Shown here: in pieces, positions 1 to 7,057 of the stretch
Numbering within the stretch: position 1 is the first letter of the stretch
How the letters are laid out: each line of letters starts with the position of its first letter
Assembly (NCBI GenBank): GCA_028099475.1
Contig: JAOHHF010000019.1
Location: 1 to 9,336 of the forward strand
DNA length: 9,336 nt
Direction: 5' to 3'
Source: Candidatus Pelagibacter sp.
Lineage (GTDB): Bacteria; Pseudomonadota; Alphaproteobacteria; Pelagibacterales; Pelagibacteraceae
Position numbers and translations under genes: made by a program
Notes under the pieces: model-generated
What the model was told of the DNA's origin: nothing
Database searches by the model: none
Seen by the model: only the letters and a program-made list of their open reading frames with translations

Positions 1-46
1 GATAAAATAATCCAATAAATATTTTAATTTTTTTAGCTTTTTCCAT
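1..46 (-). CDS. Possible 5' end of a divergent gene, cut by the window edge
   Basis: On the minus strand an ATG at 46..44 opens a frame that stays open to the window edge for 15 codons, reading MEKAKKIKIFIGLFY. The pattern of a short lysine-rich start followed by hydrophobic residues would suit a membrane or exported protein. Fifteen open codons in AT-rich DNA are weak evidence and there is no clear ribosome binding site, but the placement, divergent from rpmH with a 92-base gap, is sensible. I do not recognise the product. Confidence 0.25.
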   Translation of the reverse strand, partial: MEKAKKIKIFIGLFY

Positions 47-77
47 TAAATACGATGCTAATTTTAAAATCTTCTAT

Positions 78-106
78 TTGCTATTTATATATTTAATTAC
101 TATAAA
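78..106 (+). promoter_or_regulatory. Candidate sigma-70 type promoter for the rpmH operon
   Basis: A -35-like TTGCTA (78-83; four of six bases match TTGACA) and a -10-like TATAAA (101-106; five of six match TATAAT) are separated by exactly 17 bases. This would start transcription around 112-115 and leave a leader of about 25 bases before the rpmH ATG. It is the best-spaced pair in the only real intergenic region upstream of the long plus-strand gene run. In DNA this AT-rich a chance match is quite possible. Confidence 0.45.
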
Positions 107-138
107 GGTCGAAAAATTAATAAATTTTAATCACTTTT

Positions 139-279
139 ATGAAACGAACTTATCAACCATCTAACGTTAAAAGAGCTAGAAAACATGGCTTTAGGTCAAA
201 AATGAAGACTAAGGGTGGGCAAAAACTTTTAGCTAGAAGAAGAGCAAGAGGAAGAAAATCGTTAACTGTATCAGTCTAG
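139..279 (+). CDS. rpmH: 50S ribosomal protein L34
   Basis: This 46-residue basic protein starts [20 protein letters not shown] and continues with a K-T-K-G-G segment and an R-R-R-A-R-G-R-K run, which is the full signature of bacterial L34, a structural protein of the large ribosomal subunit bound to 23S rRNA. Its length is close to the usual 44-47 residues, with a slightly extended hydrophobic tail (TVSV). The ATG is the only sensible start because the family always begins MKRT(Y/F)QP. It has no obvious Shine-Dalgarno sequence in the bases just upstream. The rnpA start follows after four bases, the classic rpmH-rnpA pairing of bacteria, so the two are surely co-transcribed. The identification is very secure despite the small size. 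Confidence 0.97.
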   Translation: MKRTYQPSNVKRARKHGFRSKMKTKGGQKLLARRRARGRKSLTVSV

Positions 280-283
280 ATAA

Positions 284-625
284 ATGAAAAGCAAAATACT
301 TGCTCTTTCAAAAAATGAAGAATTCAAAAATCTACTAAAACAAAAAAAGATATCTAATAAATACGTTACTATTTTTTTTGGTAAACTAGCTGATAAAGAT
401 GATAGCAAACTTAATATTAGTTTTGTAACTAAGAAGAAAATAGGTAATGCAGTAAAAAGAAATAAAATTAAACGTAGATTAAGAAATATTGTTAATGAGG
501 CGGTAAAAAAAGTAACATTAAGATTTAACTATTCATATCTTGTTATTGCTAAGTCAACTATGCTAAACAATGAGTACAAAAATATAAAAGAAACTCTATT
601 TCAGGATTTAGAAAAAATTAAATAA
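284..625 (+). CDS. rnpA: Ribonuclease P protein component
   Basis: This is the small basic protein subunit of RNase P, which joins the catalytic RNA to remove 5' leaders from precursor tRNAs. The 113-residue length is normal. The family's RNR signature lies at residues 59-67 (R59, N60, K63, R64, R67), preceded by a strand ending F-V-T-K-K-K-I-G-N-A (residues 47-56), and the rest matches the alpha-beta layout only loosely, as is usual for this poorly conserved family. The ATG sits four bases after the rpmH stop, and the stop codon overlaps the yidD start by one base (TAATG), so it is the second gene of the rpmH operon. A run of eight T at 372-379 lies inside the gene, but the frame is intact. 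The RNase P RNA gene itself is not in this window. Confidence 0.95.
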   Translation: MKSKILALSKNEEFKNLLKQKKISNKYVTIFFGKLADKDDSKLNISFVTKKKIGNAVKRNKIKRRLRNIVNEAVKKVTLRFNYSYLVIAKSTMLNNEYKNIKETLFQDLEKIK

Positions 626-876
626 TGAACATTTTCACAAATATTTTAATTAAATTTATCAAAGGTTATAAGTTTCTTATCAGCCCATTACTTGGCCAAT
701 CATGTAGGTATTTACCAACATGTTCAGAATATAGTATAGACGCTTTAAAAGAATTTGGTTTAGTTAAAGGAAGCTTTATGAGCTTAAAAAGAATTCTATC
801 TTGTCACCCCATAAAGTTTTTAGGTGGTGGAGATGGCTTTGACCCAGTTAAAAAAGAAATAAAGGCTAAAAAATAA
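625..876 (+). CDS. yidD: YidD, membrane protein insertion efficiency factor
   Basis: This 83-residue protein belongs to the YidD/UPF0161 (haemolytic) family, small inner-membrane-associated proteins that help insertion of membrane proteins and are nearly always encoded next to yidC. The conserved core is visible: an N-terminal amphipathic segment (residues 5-21), the motif CRYLPTCSEY (27-36), SCHP (59-62) and the glycine-rich G-G-G-D-G-F-D-P-V segment (67-75). All three conserved cysteines (27, 33, 60) are present. Both ends overlap neighbours by a single base: the rnpA stop at the start, and its own TAA with the yidC ATG (TAATG). That arrangement suggests translational coupling along rnpA-yidD-yidC. 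The identification rests on motifs and context and is secure. Confidence 0.94.
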   Translation: MNIFTNILIKFIKGYKFLISPLLGQSCRYLPTCSEYSIDALKEFGLVKGSFMSLKRILSCHPIKFLGGGDGFDPVKKEIKAKK

Positions 877-2552
877 TGGATACACGAAATGTCATTGCAG
901 CTATTTCTTTATCTGCAGCAGTAATAATTTTATACAGTTTATACTTTGCGCCACCACCAATCACAAAAGAAAATTTAGCTGAAAAAACTAAAACTGAACA
1001 AAACACAGATGCTCCTAGCTTAGATCAAAAGGAAAATATTACTGAAATTACAAGAGAAGAGGCTTTAAACCAAAGTAAAAGAATTCAATTTGAAAATCAA
1101 AGTATAATTGGTTCAATTTCTTTAAAAGGTGCTTCAATTGATGACTTAACTTTTAAAGAATATAATGTTGCCTTAGAAAGTAATGAGAAAGTTAAACTTT
1201 TATCACCAAGAAACACTAAAGATGGTTATTTAATAGAAAGTGGATTCATAACTACAGATAAAAATATTGATATACCAAATTCAAATTCTGAATGGTCTGT
1301 ATTAGGTAATAATAAGCTAACTAATCAGTCCCCAGTTAAATTATCCTGGACTAATGATCAAGGAATTACTTTTGTAAAAGAAATAGCTTTAGATGATAAA
1401 TTTTTATTCACAATCAAACAAAAAGTAATCAATTCTACTATTAAAGAGTATGATTTTTATTCATATGGACAAATAATTAGAAAACAAATACCTGATATAT
1501 CAAATTTTTATATTCTTCACGAAGGACTTCTAGCAACATTAGATGATGAATTAATTGAAGAAGATTATGACGATATTCAAGAAGAAAAATTTTCAAGAAC
1601 CTCACAAAAAGGATGGCTTGGAATTTCTGATAAATTTTGGATCACTTCATTAATACCCCCAAGTGGTAAAGAATTTAAAACTACATTTGACTACAAAGAT
1701 AAATTTCGAGCAAATTTTGTAGGAACTGAGCCTCTTGAACTAAAAGGAAATTCTAGCATAGAAGATAAGATGCAAATAATTGTTGCAGCAAAAAGAGTAG
1801 ATGTCATTGATGGTTATGCAGAGACTTTAAATATAGATAAATTTGATTTAGCAATTGACTGGGGTTTTTTATATTTTATCACTAAACCTCTATTTTATGG
1901 GATAGATTACTTCTTTAAATTACTTGGAAACTATGGTCTTGCAATTATTGCTATAACGATTTGTATTCGACTAGCATTCTTTCCTCTTGCAAACTTTTCA
2001 TTTAGAAGCATGGCAAAAATGAAAGCTCTCCAACCTGAAATGGTGAGACTTAAAGATCTGCATAAAGATGACAAAATGAAATTACAGCAAGAAATGATGG
2101 CACTTTATAAAAAAGAAAAAGTAAATCCTATGTCCGGATGTTTGCCTATACTGGTTCAAATTCCAGTATTTTTTGCGTTGTACAAAGTATTGTTTGTAAC
2201 AATTGAAATGAGACAAATGCCATTTTATGGATGGATACAAGATTTATCAGAAAGAGATCCTACATCTTTATTCAATTTATTTGGTTTATTACCTTATGAT
2301 GTTCCTTCATTTTTAATGATTGGCGCTTGGCCAATTGCAATGGGCGTATCAATGTTTATTCAACAAAAACTTAACCCTGCTCCAACAGATCCTATGCAGG
2401 CAAAAATATTTATGTTCTTTCCACTTTTCCTAACAGTAATACTGGCACCATTCCCAGCAGGATTGGTAATTTACTGGACTGTTAATAATATTTTAACAAT
2501 GGCTCAACAAGTGTTCATTATGAAAAGAACAACTATTAAAACAACTACTTAA
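876..2552 (+). CDS. yidC: Membrane protein insertase YidC
   Basis: YidC/Oxa1/Alb3 insertase of the inner membrane, inserting proteins alone or with SecYEG. The 558 residues have the Gram-negative layout: an N-terminal anchor (about 5-24), a large periplasmic domain (about 60-330) with a W-L-G-I-x-D-K-x-W stretch at 247-255, and the conserved C-terminal five-helix insertase domain (about 335-550). The groove arginine is R365, in the first core helix. Other family landmarks are N-P-M-S-G-C-L-P (417-424), Q-I-P-V-F-F-A-L-Y (428-436) and the last helix with P-A-G-L-V-I-Y-W-T-V-N-N (527-538). A very acidic patch lies at about 223-238. The gene overlaps yidD and argB by one base each (TAATG at both ends). 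Many other alphaproteobacteria have the GTPase gene engB after yidC; it is absent here. Confidence 0.97.
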   Translation: MDTRNVIAAISLSAAVIILYSLYFAPPPITKENLAEKTKTEQNTDAPSLDQKENITEITREEALNQSKRIQFENQSIIGSISLKGASIDDLTFKEYNVALESNEKVKLLSPRNTKDGYLIESGFITTDKNIDIPNSNSEWSVLGNNKLTNQSPVKLSWTNDQGITFVKEIALDDKFLFTIKQKVINSTIKEYDFYSYGQIIRKQIPDISNFYILHEGLLATLDDELIEEDYDDIQEEKFSRTSQKGWLGISDKFWITSLIPPSGKEFKTTFDYKDKFRANFVGTEPLELKGNSSIEDKMQIIVAAKRVDVIDGYAETLNIDKFDLAIDWGFLYFITKPLFYGIDYFFKLLGNYGLAIIAITICIRLAFFPLANFSFRSMAKMKALQPEMVRLKDLHKDDKMKLQQEMMALYKKEKVNPMSGCLPILVQIPVFFALYKVLFVTIEMRQMPFYGWIQDLSERDPTSLFNLFGLLPYDVPSFLMIGAWPIAMGVSMFIQQKLNPAPTDPMQAKIFMFFPLFLTVILAPFPAGLVIYWTVNNILTMAQQVFIMKRTTIKTTT

Positions 2553-3418
2553 TGTTGGAAGTCAAAGAAGAAGAGTTAAAGAAAATACTACCATCTGATG
2601 GCCCCTCAATTGATGAAGTAAAAAGATATCTTGAGAAATATAACGATGAATACATTGTTATAAAATGTGGTGGGAGCGTTTTAGTAGATCAAAATTTATT
2701 CAATATTTTTATAAAAGATATTACAACATTAAATAAGCTAGGTTTTATTCCTATAATTGTTCATGGTGGAGGTAAAAGAATAAGTAATAAATTAGATGAA
2801 TTAGGAATTAAAAGCGAATTCATAAAAGGACTTCGAGTTACAGGAAAAGAAACTATTAAAGAAGTTGAGAAAGTTTTAATAGAATTTAATCAAGAAATAG
2901 TTGAAGCACTTGAAAAACAATCTTGTAAAAGCGAAACAATTAATTCTAAATATAATAATATCATTAGTGTGGTTAAAGAAAATGATGAATTAGGATTTGT
3001 AGGATCACCAACTAAAATTGATATAACTATTATTGATAAAATTGTTAATGATAAAAAAGTTCCAGTAATCGCACCGTTAGGCTTAGATGAAAATAACCAA
3101 ACATATAATATAAATGCAGACACAGCAGCTGGTTCGATTGCAAAAAAAATTGAGGCAAGAAGATTAATTATTATGAGTGATGTTGAGGGTGTTCTAGATA
3201 ATAGCCAAAAATTAATTTCTGAAATTAATTCAAGTTCAATAAAAGAGTTAATTGAAAATGAAACAATAACTGGAGGTATGATTCCTAAAATTAACAATTG
3301 TTTAGATGTTGCAAGTAATGGCGTAAAAGGTGTTGTAATAATTGATGGCCGAAAAAACCATTCTATTCTTTTTGAACTATTATCTGATAAGGGATCAGGA
3401 ACACTCATAAGACAATGA
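2552..3418 (+). CDS. argB: N-acetylglutamate kinase (divergent)
   Basis: Amino-acid kinase family protein of 288 residues that should phosphorylate N-acetylglutamate with ATP in the second step of arginine synthesis. Visible motifs, with the probable E. coli equivalents: K38 in I-K-C-G-G (K8), the H-G-G-G loop (71-74), R95 in G-L-R-V-T (R66), N186 and D190 in N-I-N-A-D (N158, D162), and K246 in G-G-M-I-P-K (K217). An N-terminal helix of about 30 residues before the core, and a C-terminal H-S-I-L-F-E-L-L-S-D-K-G-S-G-T segment (270-284), resemble the arginine-inhibited form of the enzyme. It is unusual in having a cysteine after the catalytic lysine (usually tyrosine), lysine after HGGG (usually proline), and E-K-V-L-I-E-F-N-Q (106-114) where most ArgB read EMVLxGxxNK. 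A related carbamate or acyl-amino-acid kinase is less likely. It overlaps the next gene by four bases (ATGA). Confidence 0.88.
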   Translation: MLEVKEEELKKILPSDGPSIDEVKRYLEKYNDEYIVIKCGGSVLVDQNLFNIFIKDITTLNKLGFIPIIVHGGGKRISNKLDELGIKSEFIKGLRVTGKETIKEVEKVLIEFNQEIVEALEKQSCKSETINSKYNNIISVVKENDELGFVGSPTKIDITIIDKIVNDKKVPVIAPLGLDENNQTYNINADTAAGSIAKKIEARRLIIMSDVEGVLDNSQKLISEINSSSIKELIENETITGGMIPKINNCLDVASNGVKGVVIIDGRKNHSILFELLSDKGSGTLIRQ

Positions 3419-4086
3419 AAGATTTAATTGATATAAAATATTGGATATTTGACCTTGATAACACTCTTTATAGTGGTCAAACTCAGGTATTTTCTGAAGT
3501 TGATAAAAAGATGTCTTCTTTTATCTCTGAAAAATTTAATGTTGATCTAGTAAAAGCAAAAGAAATTCAAAAAAAATATTTTTATGAATATGGAACAACT
3601 CTATCAGGTTTAATGAACCATGATAATATCGATCCACAAGAATTTTTGGAATTTGTTCACGATATTGATATTAGTTGGCTACCAAAAGATGAGATTTTAA
3701 GAGAAGAACTTATTAAGATAAAAGAAAAAAAGATTATTTTTACTAACGGTTCTCATGCTCATGTTGAAAATGTCACAAAACAACTTGGTATTGATGGCTT
3801 ATTTGATGGAGCTTTTGATATAACTGATGCAAATTATGTTCCAAAACCACACTTGGATCCATATCAAAAACTAATAAAAAAATTTGATTTAGATCCAAAT
3901 CAATCAATTTTAATTGAAGATATCGCACACAATTTAGAACAAGCTAAGAATTTAGGAATGAAAACTTGTTGGTTAGAAAATGAAGAAACTTTTGCTAAAA
4001 AAGACTCCAACAAACCATATATAGATTATAAGATTAAGAACTTGCCTTCTTTTCTTCAAGAAATTAATATATTAAAGAATAATTAA
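3415..4086 (+). CDS. HAD-superfamily hydrolase, pyrimidine 5'-nucleotidase type
   Basis: A 223-residue soluble phosphatase of the haloacid dehalogenase superfamily. All four catalytic motifs are present: motif I D-L-D-N-T (13-17, nucleophile D13 and acid/base D15), motif II T-N-G-S (110-113), motif III lysine K144 in K-P-H-L-D-P-Y, and motif IV E-D-x-x-x-N (E168, D169, N173) for magnesium. A helical cap lies between motifs I and II (about 22-95). The W-I-F-D-L-D-N-T-L-Y start and the KPHLDPY motif are typical of the SDT1-like pyrimidine 5'-nucleotidase subfamily found beside argB and dapD in many alphaproteobacteria. The true substrate cannot be told from sequence; a nucleotide or a sugar phosphate is possible. 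The start is coupled to argB by an ATGA overlap. Confidence 0.88.
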   Translation: MKDLIDIKYWIFDLDNTLYSGQTQVFSEVDKKMSSFISEKFNVDLVKAKEIQKKYFYEYGTTLSGLMNHDNIDPQEFLEFVHDIDISWLPKDEILREELIKIKEKKIIFTNGSHAHVENVTKQLGIDGLFDGAFDITDANYVPKPHLDPYQKLIKKFDLDPNQSILIEDIAHNLEQAKNLGMKTCWLENEETFAKKDSNKPYIDYKIKNLPSFLQEINILKNN

Positions 4087-4108
4087 ATTAACTATCTAAA
4101 TATAAAAT

Positions 4109-4939
4109 ATGAGTGATATCGAAAAAATAATAAATGATGCGTGGGAAAATAGAGATAATGTAAACCAAGATTCTGAACAAAGTTTAAAAGATACCATCAA
4201 TCAAATGATTGCTGATTTAGATAGTGGTAAAGTTAGAGTTGCAGAAAAAATTAATGGAGAATGGGTTACTCATCAACATATTAAAAAAGCTATAATGCTA
4301 AGCTTTAGAATTTACCAAATGGAAAATTTAAATGGACCTTATAGTAGCTGGTACGACAAAGCACATTTATTAAAAGGCAAGACGGCTGGTTGGACAAAAG
4401 AAGATCATGAAAAAGCTGGATTTAGAATGGTCCCAAACTCTCCTGTTAGAAAAGGATCGTTTGTGGGTAAAAATGCAGTACTGATGCCATGCTATGTAAA
4501 TATTGGAGCATATATCGATGAGGGCACCATGATGGATACTTTTAGTCGTGCGGGTAGTTGTTGCCAAATAGGAAAAAATTGCCATATCTCAGCTGGAAGT
4601 GGAATTGGTGGAGTGTTAGAACCTGCTCAAGCATTACCTACTATTATTGAAGATAATTGTTTTATTGGCGCAATGTCAGAAGTTGTTGAAGGTGTGATAG
4701 TTGGAGAAGGATCAGTTTTAAGTATGGGAATGTATATTGGTCAATCTACTAAAATAGTAAATAGAAAAACTGGAGACATAACTTATGGAAAAATTCCTCC
4801 TTATTCTGTGGTAGTACCTGGATCATTACCAGATAAAAATAATGCCTCAGCTCCTTCTCTTTATTGTGCGGTTATCATTAAGCAGGTTGATGAAAAAACA
4901 AGATCTAAAACTTCTGTTAACGATCTTTTAAGAGAATAA
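4109..4939 (+). CDS. dapD: Tetrahydrodipicolinate N-succinyltransferase
   Basis: DapD transfers succinyl from succinyl-CoA to tetrahydrodipicolinate in the succinylase route to meso-diaminopimelate and lysine. The 276 residues match the usual length (E. coli 274). An N-terminal helical domain (about 1-105) precedes a left-handed beta-helix of hexapeptide repeats (about 112-235), with a short C-terminal strand region ending N-D-L-L-R-E. Key stretches are E-G-T-M-M-D-T (138-144; D143 is the likely catalytic aspartate), G-S-G-I-G-G-V-L-E-P (163-172) and S-E-V-V-E-G-V (190-196, with conserved E191). The segment before it reads F-I-G-A-M-S-E, where most homologues have F-I-G-A-R-S-E. It follows the HAD gene after 22 bases with no clear Shine-Dalgarno site, and precedes dapE by four bases. 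Confidence 0.97.
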   Translation: MSDIEKIINDAWENRDNVNQDSEQSLKDTINQMIADLDSGKVRVAEKINGEWVTHQHIKKAIMLSFRIYQMENLNGPYSSWYDKAHLLKGKTAGWTKEDHEKAGFRMVPNSPVRKGSFVGKNAVLMPCYVNIGAYIDEGTMMDTFSRAGSCCQIGKNCHISAGSGIGGVLEPAQALPTIIEDNCFIGAMSEVVEGVIVGEGSVLSMGMYIGQSTKIVNRKTGDITYGKIPPYSVVVPGSLPDKNNASAPSLYCAVIIKQVDEKTRSKTSVNDLLRE

Positions 4940-4943
4940 ATTT

Positions 4944-6101
4944 ATGGCTTCAATTAATGAACTTCAATTAGCTAAGGAGCTAATTAAATTTCCAACAGTT
5001 ACACCTATTGATGCTGGAATAATGAAGTTCTTAGAAAAAAAGCTTAAAACGCTTGGTTTTAAAACTAAAATTTTAGAGTTTAAAGAGAAGAATAGCAAAC
5101 CAGTAAAAAATCTTTACGCAAGACTTGGTAATAAAGGTCCAAATTTTTGTTATGCAGGTCACTTAGATGTGGTCCCTCCAGGAAATTTGAAAGATTGGAC
5201 AGTAAACCCATTTAAACCTTCTATCAAAAAAGGATACTTAATTGGAAGAGGTGCTAACGATATGAAAAGCTCAATTGCTGCATTTGTTTCTGCAGTGAGT
5301 AATTTTGTTAGAAATAAAAGAAAATTTAACGGCTCTATTAGTTTTTTAATTACAGGAGATGAAGAAGGTGTTGCAATTAATGGAACTAAAAAAGTAGTCG
5401 ATTATTTAAGAAAGAAAAAAGAAAAAATAGATTTTTGTTTAGTGGGTGAGCCAACTAATCCTAATAAATTAGGTGAAATGGTTAAAATAGGACGAAGAGG
5501 AAGTATGACTGGTAGACTGACAATTATAGGTGTTCAGGGTCATGTAGCTTATCCTCAAAGAGCAAATAATCCATCAACAGCATTGGTGAAAATTTTAAAG
5601 GAATTAAAAGAGATTAAATTTGATAATGGCACAAAGGATTTTCAACCTACAAATCTTGAGATTACTAAGATAAATATTGATAATTTTGCAGACAATGTAA
5701 TTCCAGGCCTAGCTAACGCTAAATTTAATATTCGATTTAATAACAAGCATACTTCAAGCTCTATTAAAAAGAAAATTGATAGAATTATAAAAAAAATTAG
5801 TAATAAAAATAAATCAAAATATAAAATTGATTATAGTGTTTCTGGAGAAGCATTTCTTACAAAACCAAATAAAACAACTTTTATGATTAGAGATATCATA
5901 AAAAAAATTACAAAAATTAAACCTCAATTATCAACAACTGGTGGTACTTCTGATGCACGATTTATTAGAAAAATAGCTCCCTGTTTAGAATTTGGCCTAG
6001 TTGGTAAAACAATGCATAAAGTAGATGAAGCTGTTTCGTTGTCTGATTTAAAAAAACTTACATTGATTTATTCAAATATTTTACAAAATTATTTTAAGTG
6101 A
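4944..6101 (+). CDS. dapE: Succinyl-diaminopimelate desuccinylase
   Basis: DapE is a dinuclear zinc M20-family amidohydrolase that removes succinate from N-succinyl-LL-diaminopimelate, two steps after DapD. The 385-residue protein has all expected ligands: H73 and catalytic D75 in A-G-H-L-D-V-V-P, bridging D106 in G-R-G-A-N-D-M-K-S-S, the E140-E141 pair in G-D-E-E-G, E169 in G-E-P-T and H358 in T-M-H-K-V-D-E. The dimerisation/lid domain lies at about 182-295, with G-V-Q-G-H-V-A-Y-P (196-204) and the very lysine-rich stretch 273-294. G-G-T-S-D-A-R (333-339) is specific for DapE against other M20 enzymes such as ArgE. Four bases separate it from dapD, and its TGA stop is overlapped by the GTG start of the next gene. 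Confidence 0.96.
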   Translation: MASINELQLAKELIKFPTVTPIDAGIMKFLEKKLKTLGFKTKILEFKEKNSKPVKNLYARLGNKGPNFCYAGHLDVVPPGNLKDWTVNPFKPSIKKGYLIGRGANDMKSSIAAFVSAVSNFVRNKRKFNGSISFLITGDEEGVAINGTKKVVDYLRKKKEKIDFCLVGEPTNPNKLGEMVKIGRRGSMTGRLTIIGVQGHVAYPQRANNPSTALVKILKELKEIKFDNGTKDFQPTNLEITKINIDNFADNVIPGLANAKFNIRFNNKHTSSSIKKKIDRIIKKISNKNKSKYKIDYSVSGEAFLTKPNKTTFMIRDIIKKITKIKPQLSTTGGTSDARFIRKIAPCLEFGLVGKTMHKVDEAVSLSDLKKLTLIYSNILQNYFK

Positions 6102-7027
6102 AAACTGGTCTAGTTACCTCTGATACTTATCAAAATCATAATACAGGAGAAGGACATCCAGAAAAAATTGATAGAGTAACAGCTGTTATTGATAATTTTA
6201 AAAAAATTGACAACAAAAAATTAATTTGGAAAAAACCAGCCAAATTTGATCAATCTTTATTAATTAATACACATTCTTCTAAATACATTGATCTCGTAAA
6301 TAAATCATTTCCAGAAAATGGTTTGGCTTTTCTTGACGGAGACACAGTTGTTTCACCTGGAAGCAAAGATGCTACTAAAGATGCTGTTGGATCAATAATT
6401 TCAGCTATAGATGGTGTTCAACAAAAAGAATTTAAAAATGCGTTTTGTGCTGTAAGACCACCAGGACATCATGCGGAAAAAGATAAAGCAATGGGATTTT
6501 GTATTTACAATAATGTTGCTGTTGGTGCTAACTATCTAATTAAAAAATATAATTATAGTAAAGTTGCAATTATAGATTTTGATGTTCATCATGGAAATGG
6601 AACGCAGAACATTTTTTATAATAATGAAAAAGTGTTATACATTTCAACACATCAATATCCTTACTATCCTGGATCTGGCTCAGAAAAAGAAAAAGGTAAA
6701 TTTAACAATGTTTTAAATGTTCCACTTGAAGCTGGCACCACTGCTGAGGAATATTTAAATGCATATGAAAATGTTTTAAGAAAATTAAAGGAATTTAGAC
6801 CTGAATTTCTATTATTTTCTGCAGGTTTTGACGCTCACATTGATGATCCTTTAGCCCAACTAAAACTTGGCTCGGAAGATTTTTATCAATTAACAAAAAG
6901 AGCATTAGAAATTTCTAAATCTATGTGTAATGGAAATGTAGTTTCAATTCTTGAAGGAGGCTATGATCTCAAGGCTCTTCAAGATAGCACTAAAAGACAT
7001 GTGGATGCACTGATAGAATTTAATTGA
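6098..7027 (+). CDS. Histone-deacetylase-family amidohydrolase
   Basis: A 309-residue class II type HDAC/acetoin-utilisation/acetylpolyamine amidohydrolase fold protein. Visible active-site elements are H-P-E (20-22), the catalytic histidine pair H124-H125 in R-P-P-G-H-H-A, the metal ligands D162 and H164 in D-F-D-V-H-H-G-N-G-T-Q, the third ligand D245 in S-A-G-F-D-A-H, and the transition-state tyrosine Y289 in E-G-G-Y-D. It is therefore expected to be an active zinc-dependent deacylase. Its substrate could be acetyl-lysine on proteins, acetylated polyamines or another acylated amine; sequence alone does not decide. The start is GTG, overlapping the dapE stop by four bases (GTGA); the next in-frame Met is deep inside the fold (residue 131), and the conserved N-terminal T-G-E-G-H-P-E requires the GTG. 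The SET-domain gene follows after 30 bases. Confidence 0.93.
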   Translation: MKTGLVTSDTYQNHNTGEGHPEKIDRVTAVIDNFKKIDNKKLIWKKPAKFDQSLLINTHSSKYIDLVNKSFPENGLAFLDGDTVVSPGSKDATKDAVGSIISAIDGVQQKEFKNAFCAVRPPGHHAEKDKAMGFCIYNNVAVGANYLIKKYNYSKVAIIDFDVHHGNGTQNIFYNNEKVLYISTHQYPYYPGSGSEKEKGKFNNVLNVPLEAGTTAEEYLNAYENVLRKLKEFRPEFLLFSAGFDAHIDDPLAQLKLGSEDFYQLTKRALEISKSMCNGNVVSILEGGYDLKALQDSTKRHVDALIEFN

Positions 7028-7057
7028 TAATTAAAATATAAACTCTAAAAAACTTGT

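Noticed and set aside
372..379. Eight-T run in rnpA as a possible frameshift or slippage site
   Set aside because: The frame is continuous across it and gives a full-length RnpA with the RNR motif downstream, so nothing suggests a programmed or accidental shift.
2890..3408. A 172-codon open frame on the minus strand
   Set aside because: It lies entirely inside argB, whose catalytic motifs on the plus strand are clear; the reverse product shows no recognisable domain and looks like an antisense shadow of AT-rich coding DNA.
4370..4585. A 71-codon open frame on the minus strand
   Set aside because: It is antisense to the highly conserved hexapeptide-repeat part of dapD and has no recognisable motif or independent start signal.
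7024..7049. Promoter-like TTGATA (7024-7029) ahead of the SET gene
   Set aside because: No good -10 hexamer lies at 16-18 bases; the nearest, TCTAAA at 7044, is only 14 bases away, so in this AT-rich gap I treat it as chance.
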